Part shown: positions 1-13,250 of the stretch, one piece after another
How positions within the stretch are numbered: the first letter of the stretch is position 1
How the letters are laid out: each line of letters begins with the position of its first letter
Origin: Brachynemurus nebulosus
Taxonomy: Eukaryota > Arthropoda > Insecta > Neuroptera > Myrmeleontidae
Assembly (NCBI GenBank): GCA_035578155.1
Contig: JAPWDM010000005.1
Coordinates: 41,678,365 to 41,742,364, forward strand
DNA: 64,000 nt
Direction: 5' to 3'
The notes under the pieces: generated by a model
The model's input: the letters and a program-made list of their open reading frames with translations, nothing else
Told to the model about the DNA's origin: nothing
The model's database searches: none
Translations under genes and position numbers: made by a program

Positions 1-111
1 TCCGAAAAATTAGACTTATACAGTCTATACGATAAGAGCTGCGAGAGGCGAGACCAGGGGCGCTATCCGTTTTCGGACCCGTAGAACACGATTATGTAAA
101 AAAAAAAGATG

Positions 112-188
<77 letters not shown>

Positions 189-1185
189 CCCGCAACCTTT
201 TAATATGTGTAGGGCCCCCCTATGGAAGTTAAGAGATGAAATTTGGTAAGTGGGGCTTATTCCGATGCACAACAATACTATCAAAGTGGGGTCAAATTTT
301 GGGCAAATTTTTTTTCGGACCCGACCTTTAAGGGGGTGGTGGGGGGCGGAAAAGCAATAAAACTTTTCCAAACCGGTTTTAAATAATGTTTCGGTCAATT
401 ATCTACAACATATCAAAAATTCAGCTTCCTAGGATGATATGGAGGGAGTAGAGGGGGGAAAAACAATTTTCGCTGGATCTAACAGGCCCCCAGCCCCCCA
501 GAATTAACGTAGAGGGTTGAAATTTGGTGTGTTGATAAAGTTCGTACCTAGGTTGTGCTTTTTGGAGGTTTTAATATTTTACCCCCACCCCCCTCATTTT
601 TAAGCTATAATTTCATGCATTTTCGACGTTTTCGAAGTTTGTACCACTCGCACAGGTCACCCGAATAAACCTAGAGGGCTGAAATTTTGTATTCGGATTG
701 AGTTAGTATCAAGGGGGTGCCTTTCGGGGGTCTCGACTTTTAACCCCTACCCCCACCATTTTTATACCCAAAAGAACATGATTTTTCTTGTTTTTTAACA
801 GTTTCGTTCGGGTCAAAATCTCCCCAAATAAACCTAGAGGGCTGAAATTTGGTGTACAGGTTAAGCTAATAGCCAGACACTGTTTTTTGGAAGGTTTCAA
901 CTTTTAACCCTTACCCCCACGATTTTGACGCCAATATTTCCTTAATTTTTTTGCTTGTTTTCTAACACGTCTAGAGACTCCATAAGGAAACCTAGAGGGC
1001 TGAAATTTTGTACGTGTATTCAGTTAGTATCCAGCTAGTACCTTGTAGGGAGTCCGTATCACTTTTCCCCCCACTTCTCCCATTTTTACATCGGAATTGA
1101 ATGCTATTGTTAAATGTGTTTTAAAAGCATTATGTTTATTCTAAATACAAGTAGGCGAATAGTAATTTTAAAAAATTTAAAAAAA
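1..1185 (+). repeat. L unit copy 1 (left edge at window start)
   Basis: The unit begins TCCGAAAAATTAGAC and carries a (TA)n tract at 116-185. It then holds about five degenerate repeats of roughly 160 bp, each with a motif like CTAGAGGGCTGAAATTT (near 510, 672, 834, 990) followed by a C-rich block like TTTTAACCCCTACCCCCA. It ends in an A-rich stretch abutting S. An open frame on the minus strand runs through the (TA)n tract as a Tyr-Ile repeat and is not credible as a gene. Confidence 0.75.
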
Positions 1186-1703
1186 CGCCGTGAGCAGCGG
1201 GGCCCCCTCACGGTAGTCGAATTTTCCCCTTCATCTTCGGTATTGAATGTCTACAAGCGAAATGTGATTGAAAGTCTACAACCGAATTGTCATTTTGTTG
1301 GTTTCAAAACTGGTGATGAGTGTTCGGCTGATCGAGGCTTTAAAAAAAGGTTTTAAGTATTTAAGGGCTGTATCTCAGTAAATTTCAATTTTGTGCCGAA
1401 AACAGGTAGCAGAAAAAAAGCCAACACAATTCGTACGAGGACATTCCTGCCCATGTTTATCCGCTAATTGCCTTTATGTTTTAGTTTTAAATATTAAAAA
1501 AGGACCTTAAATAGTAAACTGGAAGGCCTTTATAAAGATATTTTTTCTTTCCAAAAAAATCCAAAATTTCTATTTTATAAATACTAAAAATCCAAAATTC
1601 CTAATTTATAAATAAACAGTGACTTTAATAACATTTTTAAATTACTTAATATGTACGTATTTCATTTGTCATAAAAGTAAGTTCACTTTTTAGTCGAATT
1701 TTC
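1186..1703 (+). repeat. S unit copy 1
   Basis: This 518-bp block starts at CGCCGTGAGCAGCGGGG and ends ...TTTTTAGTCGAATTTTC. It is inverted in the copies at 2899-3400 (about 16 bp shorter at the inner end) and 4589-5106 (also 518 bp). It is AT-rich with no credible coding sequence. Confidence 0.75.
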
Positions 1704-1814
1704 TCCGAAAAATTAGACTTATACAGTCTATACGATAAGAGCTGCGAGAGGCGAGACCAGGGGCGCTATCCGTTTTCGGACCCGTAGAACACGATTATGT
1801 AAAAAAAAAAGATG

Positions 1815-1901
<87 letters not shown>

Positions 1902-2898
1902 CCCGCAACCTTTTAATATGTGTAGGGCCCCCCTATGGAAGTTAAGAGATGAAATTTGGTAAGTGGGGCTTATTCCGATGCACAACAATACTATCAAAGT
2001 GGGGTCAAATTTTGGGCAAATTTTTTTTCGGACCCGACCTTTAAGGGGGTGGTGGGGGGCGGAAAAGCAATAAAACTTTTCCAAACCGGTTTTAAATAAT
2101 GTTTCGGTCAATTATCTACAACATATCCAAAATTCAGCTTCCTAGGATGATATGGTGGGAGTAGAGGGGGGAAAAACGATTTTCGCTGGATCTAACAGGC
2201 CCCCAGCCCCCCAGAATTAACGTAGAGGGTTGAAATTTGGTGTGTTGATAAAGTTCGTACCTAGGTTGTGCTTTTTGGAGGTTTTAATATTTTACCCCCA
2301 CCCCCCTCATTTTTAAGCTACAATTTCATGCATTTTCGACGTTTTCGAAGTTTGTACCACTCGCACAGGTCACCCGAATAAACCTAGAGGGCTGAAATTT
2401 TGTATTCGGATTGAGTTAGTATCAAGGGGGTGCCTTTTGGGGGTCTCGACTTTTAACCCCTACCCCCACCATTTTTATACCCAAAAGAACATGATTTTTC
2501 TTGTTTTTTAACAGTTTCGTTCGGGTCAAAATCTCCCCAAATAAACCTAGAGGGCTGAAATTTGGTGTACAGGTTAAGCTAATAGCCAGACACTGTTTTT
2601 TGGAGGTTTCAACTTTTAACCCTTACCCCCACGATTTTTACGCCAATATTTCCTTAATTTTTTTGCTTGTTTTCTAACACGTCTAGAGACTCCATAAGGA
2701 AACCTAGAGGGCTGAAATTTTGTACGTGTATTCAGTTAGTATCCAGCTAGTACCTTGTAGGGAGTCCGCATCACTTTTCCCCCCACTTCTCCCATTTTTA
2801 CATCGGAATTGAATGCTATTGTTAAATGTGTTTTAAAAGCATTATGTTTATTCTAAATACAAGTAGGCGAATAGTAATTTTAAAAAATTTAAAAAAAA
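1704..2898 (+). repeat. L unit copy 2
   Basis: A direct copy of 1-1185 with a longer (TA)n tract (1819-1898) and a few substitutions. It ends at the flip point of the array, where S is joined in inverted orientation through an altered junction. Confidence 0.75.
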
Positions 2899-3400
2899 GT
2901 GAATACAATTTTTTAACAAATGAAATACATACATATTAAGTAATTTAAAAATGTTATTAAAGTCACTGTTTATTTATAAATTAGGAATTTTGGATTTTTA
3001 GTATTTATAAAATAGAAATTTTGGATTTTTTTGGAAAGAAAAAATATCTTTATAAAGGCCTTCCAGTTTACTATTTAAGGTCCTTTTTTAATTTTTAAAA
3101 CTAAAACATAAAGGTAATTAGCGGATAAACATGGGCAGGAATGTCCTCGTACGAATTGTGTTGGCTTTTTTTCTGCTACCTGTTTTCGACACAAAATTGA
3201 AATTTACTGAGATACAGCCCTTAAATACTTAAAACCTTTTTTTAAAGCCTCGATCAGCCGAACACTCATCACCAGTTTTGAAACCAACAAAATGACAATT
3301 CGGTTGTAGACTTTCAATCACATTTCGCTTGTAGACATTCAATACCGAAGATGAAGGGGAAAATTCGACTACCGTGATGGGGCCCCGCTGCTCACGGCGT
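2899..3400 (-). repeat. S unit copy 2, inverted
   Basis: The reverse complement of 1186-1703, lacking about 16 bp at its inner end where it meets the L copy. It forms the spacer between the two 1.7-kb inverted arms. Confidence 0.7.
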
Positions 3401-4397
3401 TTTTTTTTAAATTTTTTAAAATTACTATTCGCCTACTTGTATTTAGAATAAACATAATGCTTTTAAAACACATTTAACAATAGCATTCAATTCCGATGTA
3501 AAAATGGGAGAAGTGGGGGGAAAAGTGATGTGGACTCCCTACAAGGTACTAGCTGGATACTAACTGAATACACGTACAAAATTTCAGCCCTCTAGGTTTC
3601 CTTATGGAGTCTCTAGACGTGTTAGAAAACAAGCAAAAAAATTAAAGAAATATTGGCGTAAAAATCGTGGGGGTAAGGGTTAAAAGTTGAAACCTCCAAA
3701 ACACAGTGTCTGGCTATTAGTTTAACCTGTACACCAAATTTCAGCCCTCTAGGTTTATTTGGGGAGATTTTGACCTGAACGAAACTGTTAAAAAACAAGA
3801 AAAATCATGTTCTTTTGGGTATAAAAATGGTGGGGGTAGGGGTTAAAAGTCGAGACCCCCAAAAGGCACCCCCTTGATACTAACTCAATCCGAATACAAA
3901 ATTTCAGCCCTCTAGGTTTATTCGGGTGACCTGTGCGAGTGGTACAAACTTCGAAAACGTCGAAAATGCATGAAATTGTAGCTTAAAAATGAGGGGGGTG
4001 GGGGTAAAATATTAAAACCTCCAAAAAGCACAACCTAGGTACGAACTTTATCAACACACCAAATTTCAACCCTCTACGTTAATTCTGGGGGGCTGGGGGC
4101 CTGTTAGATCCAGCGAAAATCGTTTTTCCCCCCTCTACTCCCACCATATCATCCTAGGAAGCTGAATTTTGGATATGTTGTAGATAATTGACCGAAACAT
4201 TATTTAAAACCGATTTGGAAAAGTTTTATTGCTTTTCCGCCCCCCACCACCGCCTTAAAGGTCGGGTCCGAAAAAAAATTTGCCCAAAATTTGACCACAC
4301 TTTGATAGTATTGTTGTGCATCGGAATAAGCCCCACTTACCAAATTTCATCTCTTAACTTCCATAGGGGGGCCCTACACATATTAAAAGGTTGCGGG

Positions 4398-4478
<81 letters not shown>

Positions 4479-4588
4479 CATCTTTTTTTTTACATAATCG
4501 TGTTCTACGGGTCCGAAAACGGATAGCGCCCCTGGTCTCGCCTCTCGCAGCTCTTATCGTATAGACTGTATAAGTCTAATTTTTCGGA
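3401..4588 (-). repeat. L unit copy 3, inverted
   Basis: The reverse complement of the L unit, with (TA)n at 4400-4474. Small differences, such as two substitutions near 4212 and 4295, distinguish it from the other copies. Confidence 0.75.
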
Positions 4589-5106
4589 GAAAATTCGACT
4601 AAAAAGTGAACTTACTTTTATGACAAATGAAATACATACATATTAAGTAATTTAAAAATGTTATTAAAGTCACTGTTTATTTATAAATTAGGAATTTTGG
4701 ATTTTTAGTATTTATAAAATAGAAATTTTGGATTTTTTTGGAAAGAAAAAATATCTTTATAAAGGCCTTCCAGTTTACTATTTAAGGTCCTTTTTTAATT
4801 TTTAAAACTAAAACATAAAGGCAATTAGCGGATAAACATGGGCAGGAATGTCCTCGTACGAATTGTGTTGGCTTTTTTTCTGCTACCTGTTTTCGGCACA
4901 AAATTGAAATTTACTGAGATACAGCCCTTAAATACTTAAAACCTTTTTTTAAAGCCTCGATCAGCCGAACACTCATCACCAGTTTTGAAACCAACAAAAT
5001 GACAATTCGGTTGTAGACTTTCAATCACATTTCGCTTGTAGACATTCAATACCGAAGATGAAGGGGAAAATTCGACTACCGTGATGGGGCCCCGCTGCTC
5101 ACGGCG
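4589..5106 (-). repeat. S unit copy 3, inverted, right end of the array
   Basis: A 518-bp inverted S unit ending ...GCTGCTCACGGCG. The next bases (TTTTTATTTTATATTC) are unique, so this is the only junction in the window between the array and flanking DNA. Confidence 0.75.
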
Positions 5107-7475
5107 TTTTTATTTTATATTCAATATGAAGTTGGTAAATTTCATATTCAAATTCACCTTACATGATAAATGCTTATTAAATTACATAAAATATCATTTT
5201 CATTATTACATCACGAACATTTATTCTTTCATATGTATGTGTCTGCTGTCTGTGTGTACTAATTGCGCATGTATGTATATTAAATTTAGTAGAGTAGTGT
5301 GTAATAAATTACTGACGGGATTTTATTTCGCTTCAGGAATAAAATAAGGATAAATCGTTGTAGCGATAAATCTCTTTATCAGCTCTTTTGGCTTTAAATT
5401 TTCTGTGATCTATACACATATAGTAAAATTATAACGAGACCGTGTCTCTACAAGGAACACTTTTTCAAAAATTGTGCTGGTACTGTAAGTAGATATCGAT
5501 TTGGATATTAAAACAGCGATTTTTTTGTCTGTCTGTGCACGCATAACGCGAAAACTACTGAACGGGTTTTGGTGATGAAATTTGGTGTAGTGTACTTTCA
5601 TTTTAATTCAAATATTCATATATATTTTAATATGGGTAACTTCAAAAATGTAAACTTTATCGCATCGATGCGGCATTATGACTTTTCTGATGCGTCTAAT
5701 ACTACATGATGCTCTGCTGATGCTCTCTTGAAATTTGATACACATTAGATGTTTTTGAACGGGATATTGGTATCATTTAGCCTCTGATTTGGCTATAGAT
5801 AAGACAGATAATGTAGCATGATAGGCTATAGATAATATAGCAATACAGTCCTTGTATAGGTATATTATCTTTGAATTTCAACTTGAACTTACTTGAAATA
5901 GAAAATATTGAAATTATTTGAATAAAACGTATATATTACATACCTATTTTGAGTGCAAGATGTATTCAAATAGTTTAAACAATTTTAATCAAAGGTAAAT
6001 ACATTCATCTTTTTCAACAATTTGTTTTTCGGAATTATTCCTGTTGGTGTTAATACCTACATAATATGGCAACTAATTATAATTCTACATTATACACATT
6101 ACATGCATCTTGGACACGCATCACCAAATTTCTTGATGCATTGTTTTGTCGCATCAAATGCAAAAATGAACTTTTGATTTTTCGTTGTGATGCGTCTGAT
6201 GCGTTTTGAACTTTTGATTCTGTCTCATGCAAGCAGTGATACATTTTTGAAGTTAGCCTATGTTTCATATTGTTATTTTCATATGAAGGAAAATCGTTAA
6301 GTGAATGTTATCATTAAGTACAATAAAAATTGTTGAAATTACTCCAACTAAATGTGTTTCGAAAAGATCGATTTTCATATCTTAAATGAAATCAAAGTTC
6401 TTTATACAAGTTCTTTGTTTACGTATGCAATAAAAATAGAGAATTCCCTTCGAAATAAAGGAAGTTTTGATTGATACATAATTTTTTTTTTATAAACGTG
6501 TCTAATATAACACGTTACCACACGTCTAGAACCATTGAAATAATAATAAAGTAATAATAGAAGATTAAAATTGTTGATAATAAGTGGAAAAGTTTTCAAA
6601 ATAAATTTTGAGACAGCAAAAGTTTTCCATAATAGAGAAAAAAATATTGATATTATAGATTCGTATCACTAACATTTCCGTGGACGTACATTAACTTTTT
6701 GACCTAGATGTAATATCAAAACAAACAGAAAAAATTTCCCCAGTGAATAATCGTGTTAAATTTTATATGTACATTTTGACTTTATCACGCAACAATTGTC
6801 ATAATAAAATGAAATTAGCAACAAAGTGTTCTGTTATCAAAATAAATTTTCTAAAAGTAACATTTATATTATAATTCACGCCCCTTTTCTGCCGAAAAGA
6901 AACAAACTTTTCAAATCCAGGTTCTAAATTTGAATACTTCTGCCATACAGATCCCACCAAGTTCTTTGTTCACATTTGGATCCAAACCAAGATTTGTTAG
7001 ATTTGTCTCAAATTCAGTTTATTTTAAAGCGCTTGAGACTGGAAAAAACTAGAATATTGACCTAAATATTTTAAAAAGTTTAAAGTGTTGTCATATTTTA
7101 ATTTAGTTCTCAATTAGACTTGAACTTTTTTGAGTTTTAGAACGTTTTTAATATAAGCTGGTACTCAAACATCTGGGCGTTGTGCTCCTTTTTTTTTACT
7201 ACGTAGGTGCTTTTGATATTCTGTTTTTACCAAATAATCTAGTCCGACAGCACCCACGTATCGAAATGAAATAAATAAGTAAAGAGATACTCCAAATCAA
7301 ATATTGAACTCCCTTTTATAATTCTTTATTCCTTGTGGTTTTTATATTCAACGATTTTATACAATATTAAGTAACCTATATATTAAAAACCTACATGAAC
7401 TTGATGCTCATATACTAATGTATTGTGGTCAAACAGATTTCGATTATAATATTATTGTTAAATTCATAACCTAAA
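5107..7475. other. AT-rich stretch without a recognisable gene
   Basis: At 5520-5600 lies a motif of the type GTCTGTGCACGCATAACGCG followed by AAAACTACTGAACGGG. Such wording recurs in dispersed insect repeats, but I cannot assign a class. Between 5640 and 6250 variants of GATGCGTCTGATGC recur loosely. No coding sequence or RNA gene is supported elsewhere. Confidence 0.4.
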
Positions 7476-7480
7476 GCACC

Positions 7481-7950
7481 CTGTAAACGATCAAATTTGT
7501 TTAACAAATTTGTTTGTCAAACTTCACGTTTTCATCAAACAATAGCTTAAACGATCAAACCAAAGCTCAAACAAATTTGACAAACTTACCCGTAGTTTGT
7601 GACACTAGTGGTCCCCATAAAATAATTTTATTAGATAAAACTTAGCTAAACATAGAATAAATAATGAAAATTACGGAAAAAAGGTTGCTCGTACAGAGAT
7701 TCGCAAAAATTTTGTCAAATTTGCTATTCATTTCGGGGCAATTTAATAGAGCTGGTTTGACAAAGACAACAAACACCGCCGCACACCTTCAAACTTGTTG
7801 GTCAAACACGTCAAACAAGTTGATCAATCAAGATTTTCATCAAACACGTCAAACACGTAGATTGTTTGACAAACGCGTCAAACAAAGCTGCATACTATCA
7901 AATAATTTGACAAACATGTAAAATTTGACAAATAATTTGATCGTTTACAG
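7481..7950. mobile_element. MITE with CTGTAAACGATCAAATT inverted ends
   Basis: A perfect 17-bp terminal inverted repeat, CTGTAAACGATCAAATT, is seen at 7481-7497 and reversed at 7934-7950. AGCAC lies next to each end (7475-7479 and 7951-7955) and may be a target duplication. The interior is rich in GTTTGACAAA and GTCAAACACGTCAAAC variants on both strands, so it can fold extensively. The internal open frame (7664-7921) follows these repeats and is not a credible gene. Confidence 0.6.
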
Positions 7951-8003
7951 AGCACTTAACGTGTATATCAAAACGATTTTAATAAAATATAGCATACATG
8001 ATA

Positions 8004-8540
8004 ATACCCCTGTCGCAGCATCTGCATAACATAGCGAATTTCCAAATTTTGGGGACTGGCGGATCTCATCTAAGAACTGTACCTATTTAAAATAGTTTAG
8101 CTTTCTAAGAGTAAAAGATTTTTTAAAATCGGCTGGGTAATTAGTTTTGATATTTTTGGAACCCAAGAACCCGAACGGACTTTGTGCAGCATAGTTGTAT
8201 CCATCTAAAATAATTTAGTTCTCTAACAGTGAAAAAATTTTCAAAATCGGTCGGTTAGTTTATTTTTTACAATAATGGGAACAGTAAACCCTGGCGGAAA
8301 TCATACAACATAACCTTTATTCATCTAAAATAATTTTAGTAAAAAGTTTATCCTAACAGTAAAAAACGGGTCCTAGGGATCTCATATAACTTACGGTAGT
8401 TCGTAAGGTTCTTGTGGACATCATTTAATTACTTAATGAATTCAAATACTTTAACTTACTAACGGTGAAAAAATTTTCAAAATTTTCGACATTCGCTAAA
8501 AAAATCATTGAAAAATATTTGATATGTTTCGATCAATTAA
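8004..8540 (+). repeat. Family A repeat copy, subtype with ~120-bp internal units
   Basis: Starts ATACCCCTGTCGCAGCATC then TAGCGAATTTCC. It continues with loosely repeated units containing TTAGCTTTCTAAGAGT, CAAAATCGG and CCCGAACGGACT motifs. The same units occur inverted at 45400-46960 and direct at 53580-53850. It lacks the (TA)n tract and a clear right end. Confidence 0.55.
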
Positions 8541-11434
8541 TGGTCAACATCAGCAAATAAAAGTTACTAAAATCGAAGAAAAGAATGAGTTATTTGTCCG
8601 TAGAAATTAAAATACAAATTCTGAAAACGAGCAAAGAAATATTGAAAAAACTAGATCGGCAAAACATTCTGACAAATAACACTACCCAACTAATACTTGC
8701 CAATTTGAATGAAACTTAACATACTTATTAAACAGCGAAAAATATTAAATACGTGTTTTTTTATTTCGGCTAAATACGCTTTTTAGGGGTAGAAAACACC
8801 ATTCAACCTCTGTAGATGAAAACAGTTATAGCTAAATATTTTTGAAACGGCATATTTTTTGAAAAAAGGGCTGAGTACCAAATTTGTAGAATTTAAAGCG
8901 ATGCACTTGATAGTGACCCTGAAATCGATTTTCAAGGTCAGTTGAAAATGATTAGCCATTGCCGAACTTTGACCATATCCTGTACCTATAAGCAGTAATT
9001 TCATGTATTGACTCAATCTATCTTCAAAATTGATTTGTTGCGTTATTTTTCTAAAATAAAAAAAATAAAAACCTGACGAAATGAAAAAATAGGCGCAAAT
9101 TTATAGAAAAAATTAGAAGAAAACATTTTTGTAAGTAATTTTAGAAGTTAAGAAAAGATTTAATATCACTCCAATTGTAAGTTAAACATTAACTTTATGT
9201 TATATTAGAAATTTTCAAAATTTTTTAAAATTTTTATTGCTACTCTATAGTTATCATATTAGGAATTCAATTCAACATATGATTAACTATTATTTTTCCG
9301 ATTGCGATTGAGCAAGTATTTTTCAAAATTACTTCTTGATCACTTATTTTCTATCTTGCATGTGAAATTCGTTCGAATATACTTTGAACCATTTAGGGAT
9401 GAAAAGTAAACTACTCCTTTTGAAAAATATTAAATGATTTTCAAATGACTTTGGAAATTGACCTCAAGGTCAACTTCAAAGTCAAGTGCATCACGAGAGT
9501 CAAGTGCTTCAAGATCATCAAGTGCATCACTTTGAACTCTATAACTTTGGTCCTAAGCACTTTTTTCAGAAAATATATCGTACCATAATCCACTTCTATG
9601 TTGATTCCTGGTCTCTTTTCCTGCGTTTCTAATATTTATGTCAATAAAAAATGTGCTACCGTAGACAAGGATGAATAGGTACGCATTCCGACTTCACACC
9701 GTATTTTTTTGTATTTATTTTATGAGTACCTAATCTTTAATATATTAAAAATTTACGCGAAGATGGTCACTTTATCAGCAGTATCCAAAAAAATTTAAAA
9801 ATATCGGTGGTTTTTGAAAAATTAACAAAAATCGTATAATTTCTTCTCTATGAAAAATTGGGGTCAAAAGAGACGAGAAAAGAGTAAATGGGGACAACCC
9901 GTAGGGTCGACCAAAATTGAAATTCTAATATAAAATAATTTCGAACTGTTTGTATTTATACATTCAAAAAAGAAATAATAGGTACTTGATGATTTTCTGT
10001 AAAAATAAACGTAGAATCTAAAATAAAGTTTATATACTCCTGTCGTTTACCCCTAAGTTTATATTCCTCCTATTCTTATTTTAGTTCAAAAAATAATTTT
10101 TCAAAAGACTAAGACATAATAATTAATAACAGTGAGATTCTACGTCCATTTTCAGACTTTTGTTTAATAAATTGCGTAAAAGCTAGTAAATGCAATAACA
10201 GATATGATCAATTTATAAGGATTTTCTTGTACTACAAAATCTTAAAAATATGGAAACGCGTACTTTTTTTTCGTTAATTGTGTTTTATTCTTTTGCACAA
10301 AATTTTAAAAATACTTTATTTTCTTAAGAAAGGGAGGCAACTTTAGTCACAGATATGCCTATGAACAGTTTTTGGTAATCCGGGAAAAACAAAAACACTT
10401 TTTAAAATTTTTTTATTGTTAAAATCGAAATGTTCTTTTAAAGAGGGTTAAAATTACCATATTTTATATTAAAATTTTAACACAATCACTCCCTAATTAA
10501 CGAGCCTTACTTAATATTAGCAAATTGAGAAAAAACACGTCAATTAGATTTTTTTACACAGATTTTATTTGTTATATAATTCAAAAGGATATTTTAAAAA
10601 TGTGTATGAATGGCTTTCATTAAATAAATTTCAATATATTTTCCATTTATTTTAACAGTGGAATGTCCTTATTAGTGGCTATACTTTCGGCTTGGAGCGA
10701 ATTAGACGAAGATTTTCTTCTAAAACCAAATTTAATAATTAATTAAAGAAATAAAAAAAAATTTGTAGATTTCCTACCGTTCAAATATAATCTTTATTGT
10801 ATGTAAAAATGTTATTACATTTTTTCAAAAAACTGTAAGTAAACTGTAAAATTTTCTTTACAAATATGTTAAAATAGAGAAATGTTTCCTTTTTAATTTA
10901 TTTTTAACTCTTTTTAAATGATTCACTTTAAAATTTTTTAATATTTCTTAATCGAAATTTCATAAAAGAATGTGTCAAAATTTAAAAAAATTTTTCTTTG
11001 TTAAAAAAAAAAATTGAATGTGCAAAATTATTTAATATTAGAATGCTCTGATTATACAATTCTAATCATAACTGTATTGTCAATTGGATAAAAAATTACG
11101 TAAAAATATTATTGTTTGAATATGATTTAACGTAATTTTTATACGATTGAAGCAAACTCTTATTAATTTTAGGAAGGTGTAAATATAATCTAAATTCTGA
11201 TCATATCACATAACAGATATCGTCGGGATTTTTTTTGTAAAAAAAAATGGAACAGAGATACATTATAAAAACATTTAACTGACAGAGAAATAGAATATAG
11301 CCGAATCGTTAAATTGGATTAAAAAAATCATGACAGGCTACTTATAAAGCGGCTTTTTTCGAATTTAGCTCGCAAAAAATGAGACAGAAAAAAAAAGAAT
11401 GCGAGTGCGAGTGAAATGGAGAACGACATATTTC
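8541..11434. other. AT-rich stretch, no gene seen
   Basis: Two segments (about 8880-9010 and 9440-9560) share wording such as AAGGTCA and short direct repeats like CAAGTGCATCAC, suggesting old dispersed repeats. No open frame is supported by composition or motif. Confidence 0.4.
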
Positions 11435-11746
11435 CTAGTTTTTCTCGAAAAGTAAGTAATTTAGAGCAACGGTATAAAAACATTTTTTATGCGTTTTACC
11501 TTTTACAATGGCTTAGTGTAAAAAAAAATTTAAAAAATTGCTTAATTCTGGCAAAAAACTCATTTTGTTGACAAAAAACGCTCGGAAAACCTACTTCTGG
11601 GCATCCGACGTGTCTGGCTAACGAACTCATCCAACGATTTGGAAAATCGAATTCGCACACAAAATTTCATAAGCATTAAACGTTTCGTTCGAGAGTTATC
11701 GCGCGGATACATACATATATATAATCATACGATTTAAATAAAGTTC

Positions 11747-11844
<98 letters not shown>

Positions 11845-11968
11845 TTTAGTGAATATCATTTTCGTATTCTAGGGACCTCAAAACATATTTCTGATATGGT
11901 CTCGGGCTTAGGTCGCACCATGACACCTGGCGTAAAAGCTGAATTTCCAGTTTTGGAAATTCGCTAAT
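11435..11968 (+). repeat. Family A repeat copy with (TTA)n(TA)n tract
   Basis: The left part is eroded. It contains the family landmarks in order: GGCATCCGACGTGTCTGGC, CGTTCGAGAGTTATCG, a (TTA)n then (TA)n tract (11747-11840), TTTTAGTGAATATCATTTTC, CTAGGGACCTCAAAACA and the terminal GGAAATTCGCTA. Confidence 0.65.
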
Positions 11969-12223
11969 ATGTGGGAGATATAGACTGAGGTTGAAAATGT
12001 AACCTACAAAACTATATTTGCAATAATGTTAAATATGCGGGTCTTTTGAAAATAAATAACGTTTTCGATGAATCGCGTGAGATCAGTATTAAATTACTTG
12101 TTTTTAAAAATTAAAAATGTTAGGTTTGTTCATGCAATCAATTTCAAACTAATCAGTGATTTTCAAACATTCACATTAAAGTTGTCACTGTATTCTTCAG
12201 TGCTTCCACCATAACGAGCAAAC

Positions 12224-12612
12224 GTTTACGTTAGGGATGATCAATATTCATCGATGGTAGAAAAACATCGATGTTTAAGGGGAAAACATCGATGTAAAAA
12301 CATCGATATTATGTCCTCGATAACATCGACACGTCGATGTTACGAGAATAATATCGAAACATCGATATTACTCTAAGCTATCCAGTAGTTAAAAAGTTCT
12401 GTAGCTGATTTAAAACAAGATCCATTACCTTTATGGCAAGTTCTAGGATCCACTTATTACTTGAAAAAAATTGCCATTAAATATTTATGTTTGGGTGTGT
12501 ATTTTGCTACATAAACATCGATGTCTTTCTTTCGATATATATCGTATATCGATACTTTTGAATCGATGTTAACATCGATGTTTTTCTAATATCGATCATC
12601 CCTAGTTTACGT
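12224..12612. mobile_element. Non-autonomous hAT-type MITE with CATCGATG repeats
   Basis: The element proper is 12232-12604. It is flanked by the exact 8-bp duplication GTTTACGT (12224-12231 and 12605-12612). The ends read TAGGGATGATC...GATCATCCCTA. An 8-bp duplication is the hallmark of hAT transposases. The interior is packed with the palindrome ACATCGATGT and variants near both ends. No transposase is encoded, so it must be mobilised in trans. Confidence 0.85.
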
Positions 12613-13250
12613 TCAAACTTAAATTTTTCAAAATACCTATTTACTAATTCGCAGATTTAACTACATATTCGGCCCACTTACTCCTGTAAATTTCATCGTT
12701 AAATTTCACTGCACAAAAAAATAGAAACTATTTTAAAATTTCAGTGACATAATTTTTGTTATTTAGAAATAAAAGGCATTAAATAATATTTAATTAATGC
12801 ATTTCAACGGTACGGTAAATTAAATTTAAATGTTGTTTTGTTATTTATTTATTATCTAAATTGTATAAACAGACGGGCATATAGGCAGACAACAGACAGA
12901 GGAACGGTAACATTTATGTTATATCATAAATTAATGGTGAAAAGATTAAATACTGAAAAAAAGTTATATACGAATGCATCAAATATATTCTTCCATAGCC
13001 ATTGTATTCAAAATAGTATAAACGCCGACACACATATGGCAAATGTCATATTCAAAATACATATTTAAGTAATCCGATTTAAATATTATTATCTTAGGTA
13101 TATGTGATTTCAGTTCAAAAACTATCATTAAATATATTCAGATATCTTATGTAATACCATAAGATTGATCTCTTGTTTCAATATGCGAATAACTGACCTT
13201 TTCTGTTTGTACCTATTTGTTTATAAGTCAATTTTCTGATAGAAGAGATT
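12613..13250. other. AT-rich stretch, no gene seen
   Basis: No repeats or coding sequence could be supported. The open frame at 12838-13068 has no recognisable domain. Confidence 0.35.

Larger units (their letters stand above)
1..5106. repeat. Composite inverted array of L (~1.19 kb) and S (~0.52 kb) units
   Basis: Six blocks alternate: L+ 1-1185, S+ 1186-1703, L+ 1704-2898, S- 2899-3400, L- 3401-4588, S- 4589-5106. The S+L block 1186-2898 and its inverse 3401-5106 form a 1.7-kb inverted repeat around a third S copy. The outer tip of S reads CGCCGTGAGCAGCGGGGCCC; the array stops exactly at that tip at 5106 and unique sequence follows, so this is probably a true element end. Copies are nearly identical apart from (TA)n length and a few substitutions, so the rearrangement is recent. 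No transposase is visible. A foldback-type or tandemly amplified DNA transposon is the likeliest class; the left part is cut by the window edge. Confidence 0.8.

Noticed and set aside
1728..2111. Open frames through (TA)n tracts giving long Tyr-Ile repeats (also 63-398, 4188-4526, 16267-16466, 41404-41681, 46325-46702, 49862-50227, 53831-54103)
   Set aside because: They arise because TA repeats lack stops in two frames; the frames sit in repeat copies and have no conserved domain.
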